A DNA stretch of 64,000 nucleotides from Erpobdella octoculata (taxonomy: Eukaryota > Annelida > Clitellata > Hirudinida > Erpobdellidae), in NCBI GenBank assembly GCA_963978895.1, contig OZ022238.1:36357270-36421269 (forward strand), written 5' to 3'. The notes beneath the pieces are model-generated. The model did no database searches and was not told the DNA's origin. It was given only the letters and a program-made list of their open reading frames with translations. Below are positions 48,251 through 61,954 of the stretch, in pieces. A program made the position numbers and the translations under genes. Numbering within the stretch: position 1 is the stretch's first letter; the number at the start of each line of letters is the position of its first letter.

Positions 48251-48561
48251 GCTTACTAACAATAACATACACCACTAATAGCCATAAACATATAGGTGGT
48301 AGTTGGCACACGTAGCCTAATTTTGGTTTTAAATGTCAACATAAAATAAAATGTATTAAATCTATTTCTTTTTATAGTCCACGAGATATTGATTCGCCAA
48401 ATACATTATCACAGCTCAAATTTAACTAGTTAGGAATAAGTTTGAAAAAAAAGAAAAGAAAATCAAGTCATCAAAAGTCTTCGTTGAAAAACAACTTCAA
48501 ACAGCAAACAACTCGAAACAAACATTGCTCCAGTAGTCATTAATTACATTGTTGTCATTAA

Positions 48562-49914
48562 TTAGATTGTTGCTCGTTTAGTTAAATTCAGAGCAAAATC
48601 TTGACACGATTGTTGGTAAAATGAAGATGAAGGGGCACCGTTTATACTGATGAGATTTGGGAGTAGGAGCTTCTCAAGTCTGGGTGTTCTACCATCGAGG
48701 AAGTTGAAGACTTTTTCCTGTTCAGATCGGCTTGGCCTTTCTGACGACAGACTGAAAGTTGTGTTGAGGGGCGTTGCTTTTACTTTCTTCAGCGATTGAT
48801 GTTTCTGGTTTGAAGCGTCCGTCGGTTTGTGCCACCTGCGATGCGATGCGAGATTAGCGGGACAATTGAACACCTTCTCGCACTCTGGACATTTGTACTC
48901 GACGTGAACGATACGCGAACATCGATGCTGAGCCAATTTGAAAGCATCATCGTATTTCTCTTTACACAGCCGGCAGATGTATTCGCCTATTTTATTTTCG
49001 ATTTTTTCCAACTCCGCCTTCGCTTCGGGTGTAACTTCAACAAAGTTGAAACACGAATCAATGTCTCCACGACACACTGCTGTCACGGCCTCGTTTTCAT
49101 CGTCAACATCCCTGATGTACGTACCAGACACTGGCGAGATTTTCAATTCGTCGATGAAGATTTTCTTTTTTTTCTTGTTGCTGTTGGTTGCGTTGTATTT
49201 TCGCTTCTTTGGATTTTTTACCGACGCATCAGCTTTACTGGCAGTGTTTCGCAAAGGGTTGTCGGTCAGTTGCTGATCCAATCTCTCGTTCCTGGTCGAT
49301 GATAAGTTACAAGGTGAATACGACGAGGTCGTTTCGTAGGTGCTCGCATTTGGTTTGATAATGAAATCATTTCTTGAGTTCAAAATTGAATTTCTAAAAC
49401 TTTCATTCATCTTACTTCTGTTTCCATCGACCACCGAAAGAGGAGTGGGAACGAAAAACGAATAATTCGGCATCGAGTAGAACGGAGTGAATCTGCTCGT
49501 TCCCAAGAAGAAATTTCTGTTATTACGCATGGTCGATAGCAAACTTGCGTGTTTATGAAGGAGTTCATTATAAGAGTTCAAACCATTTAGTTGATACAGG
49601 TGATGCTTCATCAAGAGAGATGGAAAACCGAGAAAGTTGGGGAAAACTTTTTCTTCATCTTTTTCGTTCAATTCAATTTTATTAACTGTCGGTGGCGGAC
49701 TGTGGCAGTAACCCGAGTCTGGAGAGCAGTGTTTGATGATGGGAGGAGGTGTGCTTGATGAAGCATCTGAAGAAGTCGTAGAAGAACATTCGTGATCAGC
49801 AGATTTGGGTTCAGAAGCACAACTTTCGAGCGAATTTTCGTCTGTAATTTCATCTTTTATTTTTTCCTGCTCAACTTCACTTTCGATTCTTCTAACCAGA
49901 AATCCCTTAGGCAT
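48562..49914 (-). CDS. INSM: Insulinoma-associated (INSM) SNAG zinc-finger repressor
   Basis: This is a nuclear transcriptional repressor that promotes neuronal and neuroendocrine differentiation in animals (INSM1/2, Nerfin, EGL-46). The single-exon frame gives 450 aa; vertebrate INSM1 is also intronless. It starts with a SNAG motif, MPKGFLVRR, which recruits LSD1/CoREST and fixes this Met as the start. A proline-rich [19 protein letters not shown] segment follows, then a basic region (KKRKY, KKKKK at 236-251) and the INSM-specific [12 protein letters not shown]. Next comes a C2HC finger (C314, C317, H330, C332) and, linked by SRIVHVEYK, a C2H2 finger (C342, C345, H358, H362) with [14 protein letters not shown]. 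After that only about 88 residues remain, ending [10 protein letters not shown]. The later fingers of vertebrate INSM1 are absent from this frame. A TATA box sits about 120 bp upstream. Confidence 0.92.
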   Translation of the reverse strand: MPKGFLVRRIESEVEQEKIKDEITDENSLESCASEPKSADHECSSTTSSDASSSTPPPIIKHCSPDSGYCHSPPPTVNKIELNEKDEEKVFPNFLGFPSLLMKHHLYQLNGLNSYNELLHKHASLLSTMRNNRNFFLGTSRFTPFYSMPNYSFFVPTPLSVVDGNRSKMNESFRNSILNSRNDFIIKPNASTYETTSSYSPCNLSSTRNERLDQQLTDNPLRNTASKADASVKNPKKRKYNATNSNKKKKKIFIDELKISPVSGTYIRDVDDENEAVTAVCRGDIDSCFNFVEVTPEAKAELEKIENKIGEYICRLCKEKYDDAFKLAQHRCSRIVHVEYKCPECEKVFNCPANLASHRRWHKPTDASNQKHQSLKKVKATPLNTTFSLSSERPSRSEQEKVFNFLDGRTPRLEKLLLPNLISINGAPSSSFYQQSCQDFALNLTKRATI

Positions 49915-50032
49915 GTTCTTTTTTTCTTCTTAAATAATCAAATTTTATAACAACTTCGAAAATACACAACCAGGATGCCAGCAGACCCGTAAACCTCAAA
50001 CGACTAGCAAACGAACCTCTCTCTTCTCCTCA

Positions 50033-50038
50033 TTTATA
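50033..50038 (-). promoter_or_regulatory. TATA box of INSM
   Basis: GGTATAAATGAGG on the minus strand, about 119 bp before the ATG. It predicts a start near 50005 and a 5' UTR of about 90 nt. The region just upstream is GC-richer than its surroundings. Confidence 0.6.
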
Positions 50039-50184
50039 CCCGCGCAGCTCACCGGCCATCCACCGACGAAGCTCCGCCTCCTGCCGTCAATCCAGTGGAA
50101 AGGTCGAACGACAATCCGGAACATGAACAAAAAAGACTCCACCCACAACACGTGCCGAAACGACAAAGAACCGTTACAAAGCTG

Positions 50185-50190
50185 CAGGTG
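50185..50190. promoter_or_regulatory. Candidate E-box upstream of INSM
   Basis: GCAGGTGG, a form bound by proneural bHLH factors, lies about 150 bp upstream of the TATA box. INSM1 is a known target of such factors; a six-base match alone is weak. Confidence 0.25.
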
Positions 50191-50347
50191 GGAATCACAA
50201 TAGACGATTGATGCGCACACAAAGGCAAGGACAAAACACAGCTGTGAACAAACTTCAATACATAACTGAATCCTAGGGACGACATTTGGGAGTTGACTCG
50301 AGTACGAATAAAATCGTCTTTCGGCGCATCTTTCGAAATCCATCAGA

Positions 50348-50362
50348 TGTGTGTGTGCGTGC

Positions 50363-50456
<94 letters not shown>
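50348..50456. repeat. (GT)n microsatellite
   Basis: About 54 GT units with GC variants at the left edge, 310 bp upstream of the INSM TATA box. Confidence 0.97.
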
Positions 50457-50469
50457 TTTTGGTATCTCG

Positions 50470-52900
50470 CTGACACATACACACAACTAAAACTTGACCA
50501 GGTAATGAAAAAACCAATTCATTTTTAACAAATAGAAAAAAATAGCAAAAATTGTTATTATGAAAATAAATTTGTCTTGCAAAAGAAAAACTGTTTGTCG
50601 TACACAACGTCGTCGTTTCATCAAATTAAAGATTAAACATCTTATTGAGCCTGTGCAACGTGCATGTGTGTCACCGCTTGTATAGATGTGTACAGTTAGA
50701 TATGGGCACATGTCAGGGAGGCGTACTACACACATGTACATACACGCGTCAGGTAGGGTCGTGTACATCTGTTCTGGAACCCCACTGAACAATCCCATTG
50801 TTTCATACTCCACGCCAGCACATACACCGCAAATTTAGTTCTGTGCGTGTTGAAGATATAATTTTTTTCGTATGTTAAATAATTGATGGCTGAGAATATT
50901 TATAAAATAAGCAGTAACATTGTTTAAAAAAAAATCAAAATAAATCATTCTAAATCATTCATGTTGAATTCTAGAGCGTCAGTAGCCAAATGCCTTGAAA
51001 CCAACATTAATACATATATTTAATTTTAATACTATATAAAATTGCAGCATGCTATTATGATATGAGAGTATAGATATGTTTGCTGAATACGATACGATAC
51101 AGTTCGATCGAATACACAGAAAAAAAACGTCTGCAATTAAAAGCGCGAGGGACTTGGAAACCCAGGGAGGGAAGAAAGAGAGAGAGAGAGAGAGAGATGA
51201 GAAGAGGAGAGGGGAGAATAGCGGTGCTTCATGGCGCACTGGGGTTCTCAACAAAGGCTTTATCTTGCAACAAAGGGCGACAGATGCGTCAGCTTGGGTT
51301 GCAGGGAGTTTCGTGACGACGCACCTCGCTAGTTTGTACGATCCATCAGTTCATGATGGACTTCTTAAAAGTTTATTCAATGACATATTCACATATATGG
51401 ATATCTTTTTGCCGGCCTGGCTGTGTGTCACACTTTCAGATATTTCTGCAATGGTGATATGATAAAAAATTATATATATATATTTTTTTAATTGCCTAAT
51501 TATATACGTCGTAAAAGAACAGCGAAAAAGTATCAAAAGAGCTCAGCACTGATTGAAGTATTCTGAAGGCGATCGATGTGTTTCATACGACGTACTTCAA
51601 TCGATATAGGAAAAATCTGTGAATTTTGCGGGAGACGGGTAGGTATGGGAGGGGGTGGGGGTGCAGGGCTTGTGGTTGATTATACAGAAGCATATGCCAC
51701 TTAAACGTGAGCACTTTGTATGCAGATGAACACACACAAGCACACACACTTACAAACACACATTATAGATACACCTGTCGATCGCTCGTACGTGCTCGAG
51801 ATCTTTTGTTCGAAGAAAAAGTTCGTTGGTTGCTCTTCAGTTATGTCACACTATGCAGTCATGATGACGATTGTGACGTGCTGCCGAACTGATGTCACAC
51901 CAATGTCACACGTTTGTTTCTTAAATGTTTTCTGGCTGGAAAAAACATTTTAATAATTTTATAATTAAATTATAAAATAGAGAAAGAGTCATACAGTTTT
52001 TTTCGTACCTACTTCGTATGTACTATCAGCTGCTTATTTTCCAAAATCATGCTTTGTAATATAAAAAAACACCTCAAAATCGAGACAAATAATAAGACAT
52101 TGATAAATGGCTGTAATGTCGCTTGAGGTGTTAGTGGTAGTGTAGTTGTGTTTTAATAATCACTTCTCAGAACGTTAAACTTAGAATTCAGTAATTCAGA
52201 GCCTATATAAATCTTTTCCGAGGTTTCGAATTTTGTTTAAATTAAGGAAGAAACACTTTTTGTCCCGTTGATAGCTGTCAATCAAAAAGTTTGTAAGACT
52301 GCTGTTTATTCAAATGTTGAAAATAATTACATCAGGACTTTGAATTTGAATAATTTCAAGAACACGCGGAAGCTATGAAAATAACAATGTTGATGTTGTT
52401 TTAGTGTATTTTCCAAACAAAAAATTATTGATTTAAAGCAGCCTTATCTTGGATTGTTTTCAAATTCATATGAAAGACTGTCGCAAAAACCGCTTGAACA
52501 CTGGCTATATTGTAATCTGAGCATATGATATTAAAACAGAAATTGTATCACCAATCAATGAATCATTAAATAAATTTTTCATTACAAAGTTCAAAGCGGC
52601 TCAGCTAAAACATTGTCTTAAAGCGGTGTGCGATGGCAAAGTTGAACGAAAATAAGGAAGACGACTTCACTAACGGGGACAGAAATAAAGAAATTGGCTT
52701 TCATGGGAATATTATCATCGGAAATCTTTTGAAATTAAAAAATGTTATTTTTATGATACAGGTGCTAACAAAAGGAAGAGTAGCATTTTAGTCAAATCTT
52801 TGATTCTGGGCAATGGCGCATCAATGAGTGATTTCTGAGGTTAAAAATCCCAAAGCTATACAAAAGTATTTTTCTGAATAAATGTGTTGAACATTTATTT
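50470..52900. other. INSM upstream intergenic region, no gene seen
   Basis: Only short unsupported frames. Purine-rich (GA)n at 51178-51197. No recognised transposon ends. Confidence 0.45.
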
Positions 52901-52901
52901 A

Positions 52902-53390
52902 ACTAGAAGGGTTACTGGGTTATCCAGCGTTATCTGTGTGTTAATTTAGTTTTTCTTCTTGTTTTTTGCCCACAAAATGTAAAAGAATGAACCGATTTTT
53001 AAATTATTCACATTAACTTCCACGTAAATACTTGCTTGTTTGCTTGAGCCATGCGTAGGAAAGTTGGAACTTTTTGACGCTTAAAAAACTTATCGTTATC
53101 CAATCGAGCTAAAAATTGAAGTTTTGAGTTGCCGTCAATGATAATGCATTTTAGTCTTAAGGTACTTTTTCCAATTTTTTTTCTAAACATTGTAGTTATT
53201 TTTTTTAAATTGGGGCAAGCACCTTTTGTCTCCTCTGCTCAAATGACGCCTCTGTCTACGATTTTATCCCACATTCGCCATCCATTATTTTTAGAATTTT
53301 TTTTATTTTTTACACACTTTTTATTAACTTGACTTCTCTGTCTGTTTGTCTGTCTGTCTGTCTATCTGTCTGTCTGTCGTCAAATTTTGC
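52902..53390 (+). mobile_element. RTE/SINE-like element
   Basis: The head ACTAGAAGGGTTACTGGGTT ATCCAGCG is a diverged relative of the ACTAGCGG heads. It ends in a (TGTC)n tail near 53336-53380. No coding frame. Confidence 0.5.
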
Positions 53391-53458
53391 AATCTTTTAA
53401 ACTAACATTGTATCACATTATTGGTAATGAATACGATGTTACTTGATAGAAATTACTT

Positions 53459-53497
<39 letters not shown>

Positions 53498-53504
53498 ATA
53501 TATA
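53459..53504. repeat. (TA)n microsatellite
   Basis: About 23 TA units with one TTA interruption, abutting a hAT terminus. Confidence 0.95.
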
Positions 53505-54622
53505 ACTGGCAGATCTAGCCATCTTTTGAGGGGGGATGCGTCATTTGGCGGGGCTGGGAGCCCCTTAAAATTTTTAATGTTTTTTGAAAAATAGCTACGA
53601 ATTTAAAAAAAATCGGAAAAGTACTTATAATTACTCTCCTCGGTCATCAGATATTTTAAAAGAAAAAGTGTATAAGTTTTTAAAAACATTTTTGGAAAAG
53701 TACCTATGATATCCTACTCCCTCGCACATCAGCTATTTTGGGGAAAAGGGTTTAGAATTAAGAGGGTTCAATTTTGAATTATGTGGATTTTTAAAACAAT
53801 TTTCCCTCCCGCCAGTGATTTCTCTGAAATGATTCTCCTGGGAGAGGAGGTAAAAATCCATCATTCAAATCAATGTTTAAAGGAATCTTTGAGAACGATG
53901 CGGCAATCATCTCTGTGTCCTCTGAGTGGAATATTCTGAATTTCAACAATTTAGTGGTCTCAACAAAAGCTTTTCTATCTGCAACGCTTGCTATGTTTTT
54001 TGTGTCAGTTAACATAGATATCTACGCGTGTTTTAGTTTGTTGCATGAATTTAAGTGCTAAAGCTGCATTTGTGACGTGAACACTAAACTGTTCGAGAAG
54101 ATCCAGTGCACCATTCTAGCCATAAAAATCTGAGAAATTTGTTAGAGAACGGGTTACAAGTTTAACCATTCTTTGACTATAGCGCGCATGAAACACACCA
54201 AAGAATAAACAGAATACGTACCAAGCTCCAGTTTTATTAGAATATTTTGAAATATTCAGAAGATTTTCGGAGTTGAGGGCCCTGCATACACCTTTGATCA
54301 CCTGATTTTATATTCACTAAGCCTACTTGACATTAGGAAAATAATTTTGGGGGCAGGTGGAGGGCATTGCTGGAACGTGCAACTTAATGTGGAAAAACTC
54401 CCAAGGCTTCCCCACTTTAAATTTCACGGCTACGGCCCCTTCCTGTCATTAGCTTTTTTGATTATACAAATGTGGAAGTTTTTAGAAAATTTTTGAGAAA
54501 AGTAGCTTCGACTATCCCCCGGTCATTAGCTTTTTTGTCAGGAAAAGTTTTATATTATGATAAAAAATTGGGCCCCTTCAACATGTTGCCCCCCCCAAGA
54601 TGTTGCTGAAATGACGTTCCTG
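53505..54622 (-). mobile_element. Composite hAT remnant with ZMYM1-like transposase fragments
   Basis: The left edge is CTGGCAGATCTAGCC and the right edge GCTGAAATGACGTTCCTG. These are not mutual inverted repeats, so two related elements may be joined. Minus-strand fragments at 54301-54116 (NLLNISKYSNKTGAWYV) and 54015-53791 (KLLKFRIFHSEDTEMIAAS) resemble ZMYM1-type hAT transposases. Tandem subterminal motifs (AGTACCTATGATATCC...CATCAGCTATTTTGGGG) occur in the left part, with similar ones at 54440-54550. Confidence 0.6.
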
Positions 54623-54849
54623 CTTAACATTATTTAAATACCTATCTTTTGGCTATCACGAGCCGTTGTTACGTTTTGTTTTATTTTTTTAATATTTGCG
54701 TCCAGTTTATAGGAGTCTTTGGATATGTACGCGAGAAAAATTCATGATTATTTAGCATTTTAAACATTTGTTTATGCATGAAATTTTTTTAGAAACATTT
54801 AATTTTGTGTGTCCTCGTTTGCTTTTTCATAGGCTTTTATTTTTTGAAT

Positions 54850-55127
<278 letters not shown>

Positions 55128-55310
55128 TTTCGGATCGATTGGACAAAATTTAATTAAATAAATATTTGTGATATTTTCGTCGATAATGTCTATGCTAATA
55201 TGCTTGTTGTTTATGTAGTAAAAATATAAAAGTGTTTTTACAAACCATTGTTTTTGCTCACTTGTTATTTTTAGGTATGGCTACAACCCCTCGGTCATCG
55301 CTAACATGTG

Positions 55311-55382
55311 CTGACTGACTGACTGACTGAATGACTGACTGACCGACTGACTGGCTGACTGACTAACTGACTGACTAACTGA
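55311..55382 (+). repeat. (TGAC)n degenerate tandem repeat
   Basis: About 18 units with scattered substitutions; an older array or element tail. Confidence 0.9.
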
Positions 55383-55720
55383 TAATCAACGCCGAGTTAA
55401 AACGCCTCATCCTAGGAACGTGAAAATTGGAACTTATAATACATTTATATCGTAAACAATCACTAAGAAATTGATTTAAAAATTTTGCTCCTGAGAAAAT
55501 AAAATAGGAAAATAAAATTTTTTTTTCAAAAAACGCATATCTAAAAACAAAAAATGAAAAAGTTTTGAAATATGGTATCCAGATTCTTCTAAAAAAATGT
55601 AAAGAAACATGAATCCTTCCAGGACCTCAAATGTGGGGTGGAAGATATGATTATTTGTTTTTTAAAATAACCGCTACTCAAACATTGTAAGTGCTACAGA
55701 TGTAAAAATTAGTTTTTAGT

Positions 55721-56486
55721 ATCCATCCATCCATCCATCCATCCATCCATCCATCCATCCATCCATCCATCCATCCATCCATCCATCCATCCATCCATCC
55801 ATCCATCCATCCATCCATCCATCCATCCATCCATCCATCCATCCATCCATCCATCCATCCATCCATCCATCCATCCATCCATCCATCCATCCATCCATCC
55901 ATCCATCCATCCATCCATCCATCCATCCATCCATCCATCCATCCATCCATCCATCCATCCATCCATCCATCCATCCATCCATCCATCCATCCATCCATCC
56001 ATCCATCCATCCATCCATCCATCCATCCATCCATCCATCCATCCATCCATCCATCCATCCATCCATCCATCCATCCATCCATCCATCCATCCATCCATCC
56101 ATCCATCCATCCATCCATCCATCCATCCATCCATCCATCCATCCATCCATCCATCCATCCATCCATCCATCCATCCATCCATCCATCCATCCATCCATCC
56201 ATCCATCCATCCATCCATCCATCCATCCATCCATCCATCCATCCATCCATCCATCCATCCATCCATCCATCCATCCATCCATCCATCCATCCATCCATCC
56301 ATCCATCCATCCATCCATCCATCCATCCATCCATCCATCCATCCATCCATCCATCCATCCATCCATCCATCCATCCATCCATCCATCCATCCATCCATCC
56401 ATCCATCCATCCATCCATCCATCCATCCATCCATCCATCCATCCATCCATCCATCCATCCATCCATCCATCCATCCATCCATCCAT
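55721..56486. repeat. (ATCC)n microsatellite, 766 bp, pure
   Basis: About 191 tandem ATCC units with no visible interruption. The three minus-strand frames of repeating MDGW are a consequence of a tetranucleotide without stops and are not genes. Confidence 0.98.
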
Positions 56487-57089
56487 ATTCCATATATCAA
56501 TCCAACAGCCCAAAGACTCATTTACCAGTTTAATAATTAATTTATGCCAATCAGAATTTGCATTGATATCAAATTGTTTCGTCCCCCGCCCCACTAACTG
56601 TTAAGGTTGAAAAAAACTGTCGGTTTTGTTTTAAATTCAAATTCTAAGAAATTTATGAGTTTGAAGAACTTTTATTGAATTAAATTTTGTTTTAGTTTGT
56701 TGAATGATTTACTTCTCAAGAAGTTTTCAAAAAGGGAATTAATTTAGTGAATTACGGCGGGTACGAGCGGAGAATGCAGACCACCATCTTGAAATAACTC
56801 CGTCGTTAAGAACTTGCGCTTCCGGAAGGATTCATAAATGGCCCTATTACACATTCTAATTCCTTGGACAATATGGCAACCGGAAATGAAACAAACGCCT
56901 GCTGGCAACGAGCGGTTTCAGAAATTTTTGCAATGAATTATATTTCCCGGTAGATGCTTTGTTGATGTTTTTACCAGCATGGTGACTTCGCCGTATCATT
57001 TTTAAAGTTTATTAAACAGAAATATAAAAATAATCGTCCAATCGGGGTCCATAAATTTCTGGAAAATTACAACACAATCATTACGATAA

Positions 57090-58177
<1,088 letters not shown>

Positions 58178-58890
58178 ACACTAGCGAGGGTACCCGGCGT
58201 TGCCCGGGGTTTTTAGAGGTTTTTTAATGTTTGTCTCTCTCGCTTCCGTTTCCTTCCACGCTTCCGCTCGTTCTTCCGTTCCCGGTTGCTTTCCCGCTAC
58301 CGGTCGCTTTTCCGCTCCCGATCGCTTCCCGTTCCCGTCGCTTCTCCGCTCCCGGTCGCTTCTCCGCTCCCGGTCGCTTATAAACGTTTTGGGATCGTGA
58401 TTATTTGTCAAAGTAAGCAAGGCCGTTATGATATTAGACAATATCATAACGGTCGCTTTCTCGTTCCCGGTCGCTTTCCCGCTTCCGGTCGCTTTTCCGC
58501 TCCAGGTCGCTTTCCGTTCCCGGACGATTTCCCGTTCCCGCTCACGCTTGCTCTCCCGTTCCCGCTCATTTTCTCTTTTACTTTTTTCCTAACTTCTTTT
58601 AGCCCTTCAAAACGTAAAATAGATTTGCTAAAACTGGCTAAAAGCTGCTTGAAGCCTTCAAGCGTTGTTACGTAAACTAAATTTAAATTTTATTACCCAA
58701 TTACTTTTGATGGTCGTACATAGGCACTTTTGGCCTGGAAAGGTTTTTTGGCTCCCCTCTGCTCATTTTGTGCTCGATTTCATTTTTTTTTCACAAAAAC
58801 CTTTTATCATTGCCTCTCAAGCTTGTGTGAAAATTTCATTACGATCGGATGAATGGTGTAGCAATGCATAAATAACAAACCTTTGCCGTT
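58178..58890 (+). mobile_element. ACTAGCGG-family SINE with a captured hAT fragment
   Basis: Head ACTAGCGAGGGTACCCGGCG; 18-bp units; then 58376-58442, a copy of hAT sequence from 58079-58143; more units; AACGTAAAATAGATTTGCTA; and the family tail with ATTACGATCGGATGAATGGT near 58840. Confidence 0.75.
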
Positions 58891-58912
58891 TGCCTTTTAT
58901 ATATATATATAT

Positions 58913-59455
58913 ACTAGCGGGGTTACCCGGCGTTGCCCGGGGTTTTTAGAGGTTTTTCTAATGTTTGTCTCTCTCGCTCCCGTTTCCTTCTCCACTTTCC
59001 CGTTTTCGTCGCGTTCCCGGTCGCTTTTCCGCTCTCGGTCGTTTTCCAGCTCCCGATCGCTTTCCCGCTCAGAAGTTTTGTTATCGATTTTCTCTCTTGC
59101 TCGCGTTTCCTTCCAAGCTTGCTCTCCCGATTCCAGTCGCTTTCCGCGTTCCCGGTCGCTTTCCGCGTTCCCGGTCGCTTTCCCGTTCCCGGTCGCTTTC
59201 CCGTTTCCGGTCGCTTTTCCGTTCCCGGTCGCTTTTCCGTTCCCGGTCGCTTTCCCGTTCCCGGTCGCGTTCCCGCTCACGCTTGCTCTCCCGTTCCCGG
59301 TCATGCTTGCTCTCCCATTCCCGGTCATGCTTGCTCTCCCATTCCCGGTCACGGTTGCTCTCCCGTTCCCGTTCCCGTTAACGCTCATTTTCTCTTTTCC
59401 ATTCTTTCATAACTTCTGTTAGCCTATAAAACGTAAAATAGATTTGCTAAGACTA
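58913..59455 (+). mobile_element. ACTAGCGG-family SINE, outer part of left palindrome arm
   Basis: Near-identical inverted copy of 61022-61570, including the unusual AGAAGTTTTGTTATCGATTT segment between head and minisatellite. Confidence 0.85.
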
Positions 59456-59459
59456 TATA

Positions 59460-59768
59460 TATATATGAATGTTTGTGGGTTAGTTTGTCTATTATAGAAA
59501 CGGGAAAGCGGCCCGGAACGGACTGCGAGCGGGAACGGAAAAGCAAGCGTGAGCGGGAATGGGAGAGCAAACGTGAGCGGGAACGGAACAGCGACCGGGA
59601 GCGGGAAAGCGACCGGCAGCGGTAAAGCGACCGGCAGCGGGAAAACGACCGAAAACGGGAAAGCGAACAGGAGTGGGAAAGCAGGTGGGAAAGGAAACGG
59701 GAGAGAAAGAGACAAACATTAGAAAAACCTCTAAAAAACCCGGGCAACGCCGGGTATATCCGCTAGTA
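59460..59768 (-). mobile_element. ACTAGCGG-family SINE, inner part of left palindrome arm
   Basis: Inverted counterpart of 60695-61006, ending with GGGTATATCCGCTAGT at 59768. Confidence 0.85.
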
Positions 59769-59849
59769 CATACATAAACACACACACAGACACACATACA
59801 TGCACATACACATACATACATACACACATACATACGCATATACATATAT

Positions 59850-60015
59850 ATATAGTTCCCGCTTGCTCACCCGCTCCGCTCCGCTCCGCTCCGTTCATTT
59901 TGTGACGGATTTCAAAATTTTTTTCTCTATATTTGATTCCCCTTGACTCTCAAGGTTGTGTGAATGGTGTAGCAATGCATGAATACAATACCTATATACA
60001 TACATACAAACATTC

Positions 60016-60018
<3 letters not shown>
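59850..60018 (+). mobile_element. ACTAGCGG-family SINE tail, left arm
   Basis: Inverted counterpart of 60434-60610, lacking about 20 bp of CGATCGTAATGAAATTTTC. Confidence 0.8.

Positions 60019-60104
<86 letters not shown>
60018..60104. repeat. (TA)n microsatellite
   Basis: About 43 TA units at the inner edge of the left palindrome arm. Confidence 0.97.
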
Positions 60105-60610
<506 letters not shown>

Positions 60611-60694
60611 TATATATGTATGTGCGTATGTATGTGTGTATGTATGTATGTGTATGTGCATGTATGTGTGTCTGTGTGTGTGTTTATGTATGTA

Positions 60695-61006
60695 CTAGCG
60701 GAGATACCCGGCGTTGCCCGGGTTTTTTAGAGGTTTTTCTAATGTTTGTCTCTTTCTCTCCCGTTTCCTTTCCCACCTGCTTTCCCACTCCCGTTCGCTT
60801 TCCCGTTTTCGGTCGTTTTCCCGCTCCCGGTCGCTTTCCCGCTCCCGGTCGCTTTCCCGCTCCCGGTCGCTTTACCACTCCCGGTCGCTTTCCCGCTCAC
60901 GTTTGCTCTCCCATTCCCGCTCACGCTTGCTTTTCTGTTCCCGCTCGCTGTCCGTTCCGGGTCGCTTTCCCGTTTCTATAATAGACAAACTAACCCACAA
61001 ACATTC
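60695..61006 (+). mobile_element. ACTAGCGG-family SINE, right arm
   Basis: Head ACTAGCGGAGATACCCGGCG, 18-bp units, end TCTATAATAGACAAACTAAC. Confidence 0.85.
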
Positions 61007-61021
61007 ATATATATATATATA

Positions 61022-61570
61022 TAGTCTTAGCAAATCTATTTTACGTTTTATAGGCTAACAGAAGTTATGAAAGAATGGAAAAGAAAAAATGAGCGTGAAC
61101 GGGAGAGCAACCGTGACCGGGAATGGGAGAGCAAGCATGACCGGGAACGGGAGAGCAAGCGTGAGCGGGAACGGGAAAGCGACCGGGAACGGGAAAGCGA
61201 CCGGGAACGGGAAAGCGACCGGGAACGGGAAAGCGACCGGGAACGGAAAAGCCACCGGGAACGGGAAAGCGACCGGGAACGGGAAAGCGACCGGGAACGG
61301 GAAAGCGACCGGGAACGCGGAAAGCGACCGGGAACGCGGAAAGCGACTGGAATCGGGAGAGCAAGCTTGGAAGGAAACGCGAGCAAGAGAGAAAATCGAT
61401 AACAAAACTTCTGAGCGGGAAAGCGACCGGGAGCTGGAAAACGACCGAGAGCGGAAAAGCGACCGGGAACGCGACGAAAACGGGAAAGTGGAGAAGGAAA
61501 CGGGAGCGAGAGGGACAAACATTAGAAAAACCTCTAAAAACCCCGGGCAACGCCGGGTAACCCCGCTAGT
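61022..61570 (-). mobile_element. ACTAGCGG-family SINE, outer part of right arm
   Basis: Starts on the minus strand at 61570 and carries about eleven 18-bp units. A short TA array separates it tail-to-tail from the copy at 60695. Confidence 0.85.
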
Positions 61571-61728
61571 ATATATATATATTTATATATATATATATAT
61601 ATTCGGTAATACACACTCTGTTAAAAATACATTTGTATTCGCTGTTTAACATTTTTTTACAAATACTTTCCAGCTTTCGTTTTTTACGTAAATAAAGACT
61701 AATATCCTTGTTCATGGTTATATATTTA

Positions 61729-61780
61729 TTAGCCAACTGGCCAGTTTCGACATTAACTTGTCATCATCAGGGATTAATTT
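61729..61780 (-). ncRNA. Degenerate hammerhead-ribozyme-like motif
   Basis: On the minus strand CTGATGA (61770-61764) is followed by a 4-bp stem, GACA-AGTTAA-TGTC, and then GAAAC (61748-61744). Next comes a short possible stem III, CTG-GC-CAG, and GTT as the expected cleavage triplet. ATTAATCC before the core can pair with GGCTAAT after it as a bulged stem I. The fault is one unpaired T between CTGATGA and stem II. Such motifs are known from Penelope-like elements and retrozymes. The sequence may equally be a conserved repeat end without activity. Confidence 0.3.
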
Positions 61781-61954
61781 TAAAATGTAAACATGAGCCA
61801 TGCCTACCCCCCCCCTGTAGATTTCAAAATTTACTTTTTTAGATACTAAAAAAATTTATAACAATAATAATACAAATATGTCGTTTAAAACTAGAAATAA
61901 ATGAGCAACATTTCTAGTTAACCTCCCGCCATTTGTTTGGCCTTCCCCCGGGAG

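Noticed and set aside
48829..49302. Plus-strand frame of 157 aa opposite INSM
   Set aside because: It is a shadow of the conserved INSM coding sequence on the other strand.
55678..56594. Minus-strand frames of 270-292 aa of repeating MDGW
   Set aside because: A pure (ATCC)n array has no stop in any frame on that strand; there is no independent coding evidence.
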